In this document: positions 46,472-54,083 of the stretch, piece after piece
Numbering within the stretch: the first letter of the stretch is position 1
Layout of the letters: every line of letters starts with the position of its first letter
The notes under the pieces: generated by a model
Database searches by the model: none
Seen by the model: only the letters and a program-made list of their open reading frames with translations
What the model was told of the DNA's origin: nothing
Translations under genes and position numbers: made by a program
DNA from: Labilithrix sp.
GTDB lineage: Bacteria > Myxococcota_A > Polyangia > Polyangiales > Polyangiaceae
Direction of reading: 5' to 3'
DNA length: 54,083 nt
Assembly: GCA_019637195.1 (NCBI GenBank)
Contig: JAHBWA010000054.1
Span: 1 to 54,083 of the forward strand

Positions 46472-48789
46472 TCAAGGAGCGTCGCTCCGTGTCGGGACGC
46501 GCTCCGGCACGGCGTCGACGCGACGAATCTCGGCGTCGAGCCGGTACCCGCGCGCGTCCGAGACGAGGACGGCGAGCCCGAGCTTCCGGAGCTCGGAGAC
46601 GGCGACGTGGACGCGATGCATGCCGGAGCTGCGGGCGATCTGCTCCGACGGCCATCCAGCGGTGAGGAGCTCGTCGCTGTCGAGCCCGGTGGCCTCTCCG
46701 GCGGAGGCGCGCGCGGCGAGCGCGTCGACGAGCCGCGCGAGCGGCTTTCGCCTCACGAGCGAGACGACGGCGCGCTCGTCGAGCGCGAACCACTTGCCGT
46801 CCGCTCCGACGCGCAAGACGTGCTCTGCGGCGACGTCTCCTCCATCGCGGCCCGCACGGCGATCCGAACGTCGGACGAGCGCGCGCCCCGTGTCGGCGTC
46901 GCCGCGGTGGTCCCCTCGACCACGGCCCGGAGGACGCTGAGCAAGGCGGGGAGGTTCGGGTTCACGCACTCGGAGCGCGCGATCGCGCTCTCCACGGCGG
47001 CGAGATCGAGCATCGCCTGGGTGCGCCTGTCGAGGCGCGCTCGGACAGCCGCCAGGTGCGCGAGGAAATGACAGCGTCGGTACAGGTCGTGGGCCTTGTC
47101 CGCGAGCGCCACGGCCCGCGCGAAGAGCGCCTCCGCGTCCTCGAGGCGTCGCTCGAGGTGCGCCACGATCCCCAGGTGACCGAGCACCGCCCTGTAGATC
47201 TGCTCTTCGCCGGAGCCCTCGAGCGTCGCGCGCGCGTCCTCGAGCTCGTGCGCGGCGAGCGTGAGCTCTCCGTCGTCGATGTACGCGAGGCCGAGCCAGT
47301 TGCGCAGCACCGCCGTCAGGTACGTGTCTCCGCTCTGCCCGGCGATGGCGAGGCCGGCGCGAAAGTGGGCGCGGGCGTGCTCCACCTCCCCCAGATCGCG
47401 GAGCAGCATTCCCGTCAGCCCCTCGATGAGCCCCTCGTTCGGCGATCCGCGTCGCTTCGCGCGCTCACGTGCGCCCTCGAGGAGGGAGAGGGCTTCGCGG
47501 ACCTCCCCGAGGCCGTACGTCAAGATCGCGGCGCAGAGCTGGACGTCCTCGGGCGAGCGCACGTCGCCCGCTTCGCGCTCGCTCAACGCCTGGAGGCCGT
47601 CGTCGAGGCGGGACTCCCAGTGACGCGCGCGCGCGAAGACGCAGAGCGCGCGCTCGTCGAGCCACGCGTCGTCGACGACGCGTGCGAGCTTCTGCGCCTC
47701 GGAGAGATCCCCGAGCGCGTCGCCTGGCACGCCGGCCATGAGGTGCGCGTCCGCCCGCGTCACCAAGAGCCGCCCGCGTTCGACGGGATCGCCGTACGAC
47801 TCGGCCGGCTCGAGCGCCGCGTCGAGGGCGCGGCGGACGACGTGGAGCGGGAGACCGAGCCGCGCCAGCCGCTCGATCTCCTCGACGAAGGCCCGCCGCT
47901 CGCGCGTCGGTAGCGCGTAGCGGGCTTCGAGGAGGGGCGCGACGTTGGAGCGCTCGGGCGGAGACGCGTCGCCCGAGACGAGCCTCCGCGCGACGCCCGC
48001 GGCGGCGCGAGCGGAGACGGCGTCGGTGCGCTCTCGCGTCCACGAGGCCGCGATGAAGCGCCGAACGGGCGGCAGGAGCGCGTAGTGCGTGCCGTCGCGA
48101 CGTGGTCCGAACGTCAGCAGAGCGTGGTCCGTCAGCTCGAGGAGCGCGTCCTCCACGTCCTCCGTCGGCGCGTCGGCGGCGTCGGCGAGCGCGGCGAGCG
48201 TAAGGCCGTAGGGGCACGCCGCGAGGACGTCGAGCGCCGCGCTCGCCGACGCTCCGAGCGCGGCGAGCGCCTCTCCGACGTCGACGCGCCCGAGCGGGTG
48301 CGTCTCCATCGCGGCGAGCGCCTCCTCCGGGCTCAGGATGGCGACGCGCTCGGCGAGGTCGACGAGGCGTCCGGGAACCTCACCGAGCGCCGCGGTCAGA
48401 TCGCGCCGCGTGGTTGGCGCGACGTCGTTCCAGCCGAGCGCGGCGCCGCGCTCGGCCACCAAGACACCGAGGAGCGCTCCGGCGGCCTCGGACGACAACG
48501 GAGGGACCAACACGTGCGCGACGCCGCGCACGCGCAGGCGTCGTCGGCTCGTCATGACGACGCGCGTCCCCGCTCGTCGCAGCTCTTCGAGGCGCGCGAG
48601 GAGCTCCGCAGCGTCGAGGCGATCGGCTCGCTCGAGCACGACGACGTTCGCCTCGTCGCGAAGAGCCCCCGCGATCAAGGCGCGGACCCCGACGCCGGGC
48701 ATGCCCCACGCGCAGGTCCACGGACCACGACTCGCTCGCAGCGCGTCGAGCTCCGCGTCGCGCCCGATCAGGGTCGGCACCGGAGGCAT
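46472..48789 (-). CDS. Large TPR regulator with a degenerate P-loop and a C-terminal winged helix; one frame break
   Basis: Start at ATG 48789 (ggag 3 bases upstream). Residues 1-120 resemble a STAND-type ATPase: LIGRDAELDALRA, then WGMPGVGVRALIAGAL where the Walker A Lys is Val, and NVVVLERAD as a Walker B-like strand. A winged-helix-like part follows, then about 300 residues of TPR-like helices (LSEAQKLARVVDDAWLDERALCVF, AEALFARAVALADKAHDLYRRCHF). At about 46828-46833 the frame breaks; the other frame continues AEHVLRVGADGKWFALDE and an OmpR/SARP-type winged helix (SSGMHRVHVAVSELRKLGLAVLVSDARGYRLD), ending at 46472. One missing G would join them. Predicted DNA-binding regulator of about 770 residues. 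Confidence 0.78.
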
Positions 48790-48909
48790 CGCTCCAGGGT
48801 ACACCGAGACGGCTCGTAGGCGGCTCGCCTCGAGGACTCGTGAGGACTTCGGGCGCTTCGACGCGCCGCGCGCCGCTCGGCTGTCCTTCCGACTCGCGCT
48901 GTCGAACCG

Positions 48910-50481
48910 TCAGACCGGGATGACGCCCCGCTTCTTCGCGGGGCGCTCGATCTTCTTGTGGCGGGCGAGCTCGAGGCCCCAGGCGATCGCGCGGCGGGTG
49001 TCGCGCGGATCGATGACCTCGTCGACGAGGCCCCAGCCAGCGACCTTGTAGATGTCGATGTTCTTCTGGATCTGATCGACGATCATCTTCTTCGCCTCGG
49101 GCGGCGGCTCCTCGGCGCCGAAGAGCTTGCGCGCGGCGATGCCGACCATGCCTTCGGCGCCCATGACGGAGATCTCGCCGGTGGGCCACGAGACGATGAG
49201 GTCCGGCTCGTACGCGCGGCCGCACATGACGTAGTAGCCCGCGCCGTAGGCCTTGCGGACGACGCAGGTGATCTTCGGCACGGTCGCGGCGCTCATCACG
49301 TGGAGCAGCTTCGCGCCGTGGCGGATGATGCCCGCGTGCTCGACCTTCGAGCCGACCATGAAGCCGGGCACGTCCTGGAGGAAGACCAGCGGCACGTTGA
49401 AGGCGTCGCAGATCTGGATGAAGCGCGCCGCCTTGTCGGCCGAGTCGTTCTCGAGGATGCCGCCGAGCCAGCTCGGCTGGTTCGCGACGACGCCGACGCT
49501 CTTGCCGCCGATGCGCGCCAGGCACGTGATGACGCTGCGACCGAAGCGCGGCTTGATGTCGAGGATATCGCCGTGGTCGACGATCGCGCGGATCAGCTTG
49601 TACATGTCGTACGGCTTGCGGGTCGACTCGGGCAGCAGATCGAGCAGCGACTCCTCGCGGCGATCGATCGGATCGGTGACGGGGAGGTCCGGCGGACTCT
49701 CGTCGCAGCTCGACGGGAAGAACGACAGGTACTTCTTCGTCGCCTGGATCGCGGCGGCGTCGCTCTCGTACTCGCCGTCGCCGACGCCGCTCGTCTCGGA
49801 GTGCACCTTCGAGCCGCCGAGCTCCTGCTCGCCGATGTCCTGACCGGTGACCGCCTTGACCAGCGGCGGCCCGCCGAGCGCGAGCGAGCCGACGTTCTTC
49901 ACCATCGGCACGAAGTCGGCGAGGCCCGGGATGTACGCGGTGCCGGCGGCGCCGGGGCCGACCATCGCGGCGACCTGGGGGACGACGCCGCTCATCACGA
50001 CCTGCTCGCGGAAGAGGTGCCCCGAGCCGGCGAAGAGCGAGATCATGTCGGCGTGGGCGGCGCCCGGATCGATGCGCGCGCCGGCCGAGTCGACGAGCCA
50101 CACCATCGGCCAGCGGCCGCGGAGGCTCATCTGGCGGAGGCGCGTCACCTTCTCCTCGCCCGTGTAGCCGATGCTGCCGCCCTTCACGGTGAAGTCGTAG
50201 GCGGCGCAGCAGACCATTCGCCCGTCGACCTTGCCGAACGCCGTCACGACGGCGTCCGCCGGCGGCTTGTCCGAGCCGTCGGGCCCCGCGGCGAGCCCCA
50301 TCTGCGTGCCGTGCGCGCCGAGCTCGAAGAAGACGCCGTCGTCGAACAGCGAGGCGACGCGCTCGCGCGCGGTCATCTTCCCGCGGTCGTGCTGCTTCTT
50401 GACCTTGTCCGGGCCGCCCATCTCGCGGATCTTCGCGCGGCGGGCCTCGAGGTCGGCGACGAGCTCTCGCATGTTCGGCAT
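48910..50481 (-). CDS. Acyl-CoA carboxylase, carboxyltransferase (beta) subunit
   Basis: A 523-residue protein from ATG 50481 (ATG 50472 also possible). Cytoplasmic carboxyltransferase that moves CO2 from carboxybiotin to an acyl-CoA (acetyl-, propionyl- or methylcrotonyl-CoA). Both crotonase-like domains are complete: QHDRGKMTARERVASLFDDGVFFELGAHG, LVDSAGARIDPGAAH, VAAMVGPGAAGTAYIPGLADF in the N-domain; NDSADKAARFIQICDAFNVPLVFLQDVPGFMVG, RHGAKLLHVMSAATVPKITCVVRKAYGAGYYVM in the C-domain. The biotin carboxylase and carrier subunits are not adjacent. The substrate cannot be assigned by eye. Confidence 0.95.
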   Translation of the reverse strand: MPNMRELVADLEARRAKIREMGGPDKVKKQHDRGKMTARERVASLFDDGVFFELGAHGTQMGLAAGPDGSDKPPADAVVTAFGKVDGRMVCCAAYDFTVKGGSIGYTGEEKVTRLRQMSLRGRWPMVWLVDSAGARIDPGAAHADMISLFAGSGHLFREQVVMSGVVPQVAAMVGPGAAGTAYIPGLADFVPMVKNVGSLALGGPPLVKAVTGQDIGEQELGGSKVHSETSGVGDGEYESDAAAIQATKKYLSFFPSSCDESPPDLPVTDPIDRREESLLDLLPESTRKPYDMYKLIRAIVDHGDILDIKPRFGRSVITCLARIGGKSVGVVANQPSWLGGILENDSADKAARFIQICDAFNVPLVFLQDVPGFMVGSKVEHAGIIRHGAKLLHVMSAATVPKITCVVRKAYGAGYYVMCGRAYEPDLIVSWPTGEISVMGAEGMVGIAARKLFGAEEPPPEAKKMIVDQIQKNIDIYKVAGWGLVDEVIDPRDTRRAIAWGLELARHKKIERPAKKRGVIPV

Positions 50482-50597
50482 GCGCAGATACTTCGCACAC
50501 GAAACATTCCGTGGCAAGCGTGACCGGCGCGCCGAAGCTGCCAGCGATCGCAAGCCGGCAGAAGTCGAGCGCCCGGCAAGCCGGACGCCTCCTTGGA

Positions 50598-51182
50598 CTA
50601 CTCGGAGAGCGCTTTCGCCCGCGCGAGCCACCGACGAAGCGATTCACAATCGTCAGGAATCGCCTCGAGGTTCGCTGTCTCCACGACTTCCATCTTCGCC
50701 GTCCGATCGGCGATCTCGTGACGCACGCGCAACACCGCCTTCGCATCGGCGTGTAGCTCGGATCGTCGCTCGCCCTTCATCGCGAGCAGCCACGCCTCGA
50801 TCTCTTCATTCGCCGTACCGCCGACGAGCTGCACGTCGAAGCGCCTCGCCGCCTCGAGCCCTCGCTCGACGTCCGCTTCGCGTTCCGCATCGCGGTCGCG
50901 ATCGCGGACGAACACCAGCGCGTTGCATCCGAGCTCTTCCGCGCGCAAGGCGAGACCGAGGACGGTCTGCATTTCGGCGGCGTCGTGCTTGCCCGCGCGG
51001 AACTTCCGAACGTCACGCCACCTCCAGGCGTCGACGACGACGTGCTCGGTGCGCAGACGCCGAACGAGCGCGTGAAGAATGCCACCGTGCGCCGCAGGCT
51101 CCTCGGCGCGCGGGCGATACGCCGGATGCCGCGCCCACTCGCCGAGCTCGTCCGGCCCCTCACCGGAGACGAAGAGCTTCAT
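50598..51182 (-). CDS. TOPRIM-like (DUF4276/DUF4435-type) partner of an ATPase
   Basis: A 194-residue protein starting at ATG 51182, whose A is the last base of the ATPase stop (TGATG). It has the TOPRIM-like acidic triad layout: an early Glu in VSGEGPDELG, and a D-x-D strand-end motif in ALVFVRDRDRDAE, followed by NEEIEAWLLAMKG, the E-x-E-A-W-L block typical of DUF4276. Such proteins are nucleases or regulators paired with AAA/ABC-type ATPases in antiphage systems. Reading: a split OLD-like module with the gene upstream. Function inferred from context and motif, not shown. Confidence 0.72.
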   Translation of the reverse strand: MKLFVSGEGPDELGEWARHPAYRPRAEEPAAHGGILHALVRRLRTEHVVVDAWRWRDVRKFRAGKHDAAEMQTVLGLALRAEELGCNALVFVRDRDRDAEREADVERGLEAARRFDVQLVGGTANEEIEAWLLAMKGERRSELHADAKAVLRVRHEIADRTAKMEVVETANLEAIPDDCESLRRWLARAKALSE

Positions 51183-52285
51183 CACCGTGCCGCCGGATCG
51201 AAGAGCGGCCCCTCGAGCCGACCGTCCGCGTAGCTGAGCCAGAGCTCCCCGAGCGCGTACACGCTCGCCCGCTTCTCGAAGTTGGGCGTCTCGGCGATCG
51301 GCGTGAGCGTCGTCCCGGCCTCCACCGAGGGGCGCGTCACGACGGTCACCTCCTCCGGCATCAGCTCGTTGACGACGAGGGGACTGTGGGTGGCCATGAT
51401 GATCTGCGTGTCGTGACTCTCGGCGAGCGTCCGGAGGACGCTCATGACCTGCCGGATGCGCGCGGGATGCAGCCCGTTCTCGGGCTCCTCCAGCAAGACG
51501 GTCGCTCCGTGACCGAAGACCTCGGGCAAGGCAGCAAAGGCGAGGTAGTAGAGTAGTCCGGTGCTGATGTGCGGCGCGCGAACGCGGGCACCATCGAGGA
51601 GCTCCACCTCGAGCTCGAGCTCGGTCGTCGAGCGCGGCTGCGCGCGCACCGTCTTGACGGTCGGGAAGAGCGAGCGGGTCCCCTCCAGGATGCGTTCGAA
51701 CGCCTCCTCTCGGTCATTCCGGAGCGCGAAGTAGAGGCCCGGGAGCCCTTCACCATGGGTCGAGAGGAAGGCGTGGTGTCGCGGCATGAAGCCGCTCGGG
51801 CTCCGAAGGCCCTCCTCACTCAACGCGAGGTAGTGGACATTGCCCAATTCGTGCGCGATCCCGAACTTCCAATCGTTGACGTTGACCACGTGCCGCAACA
51901 GGCGCGACGGAGCCCGGAGATCCCGCTCGCGCGTCTCCGTTTCGTGTCCGCTCGAGACCGTCTCCTCGACACTCGAACGTCCGCTCTTGCCGCCCGGAAA
52001 CAGGATGTCGTGAAGCTCGATCGAGTACCTGCCGGCGGAGCAGGTCGCCGCGAGGGTCGTCGTGCGGGGCAGCGGCGAATCGTGCGCCAATCCGGGGTCG
52101 AACGGCGTCCAGCGATCGTCCTTCTCGCCGAACTCCGAGGCTACGAGCTGAGACACCGTCCTGAGCGCGCGCAGGATGCTGCTCTTCCCGCTGTCGTTCG
52201 GCCCGATCAGCGCATGAAGCCGCGAAAACGTCGCGTCGACGTTGCGAAGGCAGCCGTAGTCGGTAGCCGAGAGCGCGGTGATCAT
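51182..52285 (-). CDS. AAA_21/OLD-like ABC-type ATPase
   Basis: A 367-residue protein from ATG 52285. Walker A LIGPNDSGKSSILRAL (residues about 27-42), a Q-loop-like VSQLVASEF, a long middle with strand and helix segments, signature-like HISTGLLYYLAFAALPE, Walker B VLLEEPENGLHP, and a switch His in IIMATHSPLVVNEL. This is the SMC/RecF-like ATPase class found in OLD nucleases and in paired defence systems such as PARIS and Gabija (where the TOPRIM is fused). Here it is coupled to a separate TOPRIM-like gene. It lies in an ordinary metabolic neighbourhood with no phage genes. Confidence 0.87.
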   Translation of the reverse strand: MITALSATDYGCLRNVDATFSRLHALIGPNDSGKSSILRALRTVSQLVASEFGEKDDRWTPFDPGLAHDSPLPRTTTLAATCSAGRYSIELHDILFPGGKSGRSSVEETVSSGHETETRERDLRAPSRLLRHVVNVNDWKFGIAHELGNVHYLALSEEGLRSPSGFMPRHHAFLSTHGEGLPGLYFALRNDREEAFERILEGTRSLFPTVKTVRAQPRSTTELELEVELLDGARVRAPHISTGLLYYLAFAALPEVFGHGATVLLEEPENGLHPARIRQVMSVLRTLAESHDTQIIMATHSPLVVNELMPEEVTVVTRPSVEAGTTLTPIAETPNFEKRASVYALGELWLSYADGRLEGPLFDPAAR

Positions 52286-52386
52286 GGCGCCATCGAAGCT
52301 ATCACGCAGAACGAGGCCGGACCGATTCCGTCTCGCGGGGGTCCGTCGCTTGCGACCGCGGGCCTCCTCTGCCAACGTCCGCGGAG

Positions 52387-53280
52387 ATGACCGACCTCTA
52401 CCTGATGTCGCCGCCCGGGACCGACTGGCAGATCCGGGGCCGCGCCAACTTCCGGAGCCGTGAGGCCACCCCGGTCGACGCGGCGAAGGCGCGACGCGAA
52501 TGGCTCGGGCTCGCCGAGGCGATCGAGCGGACGGGCGCGACGGTCGTGGTCCAGCCGCCCGCGCCCGGGCTGACGGGCATGCCGTACGCCGCCGAGTGCG
52601 GGCACGTCGTGCGCGGCGCAGACGGGCGGGCGCGCTTCCTCCTGCCGCGCATGTTCGCCGAACACCGCAAGGGCGAGGCCGAGCACTGGGCGAAGCTCGC
52701 GCGGAAGCTCGGGTGGGAGACCGTCGACCTCGGCGCCGGCACCTGGGAGGCGCAGGGCGACGTCGCCTCCTTCGATGGCGTCACGATGCTCTTCTTCGGC
52801 GGCCGCACCGATCGCGCGGGCTTCGAGCGCGCGCGCGAGCACTTCACGGGCGAGATCCTCCCCGTCGAGGTCCGCGAGCCGGCGTTCCACGGCAACATGG
52901 CGCTCCTGCCGCTGCCCGCCGGCGATCGCGTCCTCGTCTGCCCCGACGTGCTCGTCGGCGACTCGCTCGCGCGGCTCGAGGCGCGCTTCGGGCGCGACCG
53001 CCTCGTTCACGTGACCGAGGCCGAGATCCGGAGCTACGCGACGAACGGCCTGCCCGTCGGCAAGACGCTCCTCGCCCCAAGCCTCGTCCCCGCGCGCGTC
53101 CGCGAGCTCGTCCAGAGCTTCGGCGTGGAGGTCGTGCTCCTCGAGATGGACGAGGTGTGCGGCAAGGCCGGCGGCGCCTCCCGCTGCCTCGTCGGCCACG
53201 TGCCCGACGCGCCCGACGTTCGCGTCCCCGACGAGCATCGCCTCGCTCCGTTCGCCGCCGCGATCCGCGAGGCCGGATGA
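52387..53280 (+). CDS. Amidinotransferase / dimethylarginine dimethylaminohydrolase (DDAH) family protein
   Basis: A 297-residue cytoplasmic protein from ATG 52387. The five-bladed guanidine-modifying fold is indicated by MSPPGTDWQIR near the start, PYAAECGHVVRG, a FHGNMALLPLP block with the catalytic His, and the late EMDEVCGKAGGASRCLVGH, where the Cys of SRCLV is the expected nucleophile. DDAH hydrolyses methylarginines to citrulline; related enzymes are arginine deiminases and amidinotransferases. Exact substrate not assignable. Its stop overlaps the next start as ATGA. Confidence 0.86.
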   Translation: MTDLYLMSPPGTDWQIRGRANFRSREATPVDAAKARREWLGLAEAIERTGATVVVQPPAPGLTGMPYAAECGHVVRGADGRARFLLPRMFAEHRKGEAEHWAKLARKLGWETVDLGAGTWEAQGDVASFDGVTMLFFGGRTDRAGFERAREHFTGEILPVEVREPAFHGNMALLPLPAGDRVLVCPDVLVGDSLARLEARFGRDRLVHVTEAEIRSYATNGLPVGKTLLAPSLVPARVRELVQSFGVEVVLLEMDEVCGKAGGASRCLVGHVPDAPDVRVPDEHRLAPFAAAIREAG

Positions 53281-54083
53281 CGTCGACGCTCGAAGGGCTC
53301 GCCAAGGACTTCTTCGCGCGCCACCCCGAGCTGACGCTCGCCGCGCTCGGCGCGCGCGACAACGCCGCGGCCCTCGACACGAGCCCGTTCGGCGTGAAGG
53401 TCGACTACCGCGCCGCCGAGCAGCACCCGGATCTGGTCGAGCGCTACCGCTCCGCCAACGCGCTCGCCTTCCCCGGCGAGCTCACGCTGCCGGGCTGGGT
53501 GCTCAGCGATCTGTACCTCCTGCCGGGCGCGATCGGCCTGCTCCTCTGCCGCGCGTCGTTGCTCGATGTCCCGACCCGCAAGCGCCTCGGGCTCGCGCCC
53601 GACGACGAGGCGATCGCGGCGGCCTACCTCGCCGCGCCGACGGTCGTGCCGCGCGCGTTCGTCGGCGTCTCGCTCCTCAGCCTGGTGCCGAAGATCGTCG
53701 CCGGCGCGTGGGTCAAGGCGCTCACGCTCCGGATGCTCGGCGCACGGCGGCTCCGCGGCGTCGCCCAGTGGGCGAACCCGAGCGTGCGCGTCCACACGCG
53801 CATGGGGCCGATCCGCGTCGTCTCGGCGGTGCCCGGCACGCACGAGTTCCGCGCGAAGAGCTTCGTCTACGAGAGCGATCTCTCGGACGAGGCGCGCTGG
53901 ACCGCCGCGATGGCGCGGCGGGCGTCGCCGATGGCGGCGCAGAAGATCCGCGCGACCGACGAGGCCGCGCTCGCTGCGCTGCTCGCCCGCGCGGAGGCCG
54001 GCGAGCGGATCTACCTCGTGCCGCCGGGCCTCGACGCGAGCGGCCACCTCCTCGTGCACGTCGACGAGGCACGCGCCCTCGCG
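53277..54083 (+). CDS. Unknown protein, 5' part
   Basis: Starts at ATG 53277 (ATGA overlap with the amidinotransferase) and is open to the right edge, giving 269 residues so far. No signal peptide; one weakly hydrophobic stretch near residue 75-100 (LTLPGWVLSDLYLLPGAIGLLLC) and another near 120-145 (AFVGVSLLSLVPKIVAGAWVKAL). No family recognised. Coupled translation suggests it works with the amidinotransferase-like enzyme, perhaps as transporter or accessory factor (inference). Confidence 0.7.
   Translation, partial: MTSTLEGLAKDFFARHPELTLAALGARDNAAALDTSPFGVKVDYRAAEQHPDLVERYRSANALAFPGELTLPGWVLSDLYLLPGAIGLLLCRASLLDVPTRKRLGLAPDDEAIAAAYLAAPTVVPRAFVGVSLLSLVPKIVAGAWVKALTLRMLGARRLRGVAQWANPSVRVHTRMGPIRVVSAVPGTHEFRAKSFVYESDLSDEARWTAAMARRASPMAAQKIRATDEAALAALLARAEAGERIYLVPPGLDASGHLLVHVDEARALA

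Noticed and set aside
50598..52285. A prophage or genomic island around the ATPase/TOPRIM pair
   Set aside because: No integrase, tRNA target, attachment repeats or phage structural genes are seen, and base composition does not differ visibly from the neighbours.

Overview
High-GC (about 70%) gene-dense bacterial DNA. Several hallmarks point to a myxobacterium (Myxococcota, probably order Polyangiales): many lipoproteins with Asp/Ala/Pro/Gly-rich linkers, a glycine-rich surface protein ending in a MYXO-CTERM-like tail, an IgGFc-binding-type surface protein, ECF sigma modules, and a glutaminyl-tRNA synthetase with a C-terminal YqeY domain. The phylum is an inference from style and gene content; no rRNA or tRNA gene is seen.

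Layout. 1-3.4 kb (minus): CPBP membrane protease, an FTP/PepSY-like lipoprotein and the 5' part of glnE, tightly packed. 3.4-12.9 kb (minus): a truncated IgGFc-binding paralogue, a glycine-rich MYXO-CTERM protein, and a five-gene chain of secreted lipoproteins in which four junctions overlap (three by ATGA, one by 26 bases, plus a further ATGA). 13.0-15.3 kb (plus): envelope protein, ECF sigma factor and membrane anti-sigma candidate. 15.4-23.3 kb: a frame-broken beta-barrel gene, a lipoprotein, an ABC-F ATPase, YndJ-like and CrtA-like genes, a membrane protein (gene X) and a LamG-type lipoprotein; relics show that X and the ABC-F gene were once duplicated. 23.4-28.3 kb (plus): a second sigma/anti-sigma/envelope-protein module followed by a TOS1-like protein and a GH128-like glucanase, a plausible fungal-wall (beta-1,3-glucan) attack set. 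28.3-37.1 kb: a large membrane protein, a 45-residue lipoprotein, a HARE-HTH protein with a degenerate Mrr-like domain, and proteins of unknown function. 37.2-39.5 kb: two LuxR-type regulators and a Cys-motif protein. 39.6-43.5 kb: glnS (about ten frame breaks inside 0.7 kb) and a von Willebrand A lipoprotein. 43.5-48.8 kb: small secreted proteins, a relic, and a large TPR/winged-helix regulator whose P-loop lysine is missing. 48.9-54.1 kb: acyl-CoA carboxylase beta subunit, a two-gene ATPase plus TOPRIM-like module (defence candidate), a DDAH-like amidinotransferase and an unknown partial gene.

Three themes recur. (1) Secreted or lipid-anchored surface proteins make up roughly half of the genes. 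(2) Short tandem or palindromic hairpin elements sit directly at gene ends (32.3, 37.1, 39.5 and 43.5 kb). (3) Single-base frame breaks, several at short G/C runs, occur in otherwise well-conserved genes (3.68, 15.4-15.9, 40.9-41.6, 43.7, 44.48 and 46.83 kb); this pattern suggests residual sequencing indels as much as real pseudogenes.
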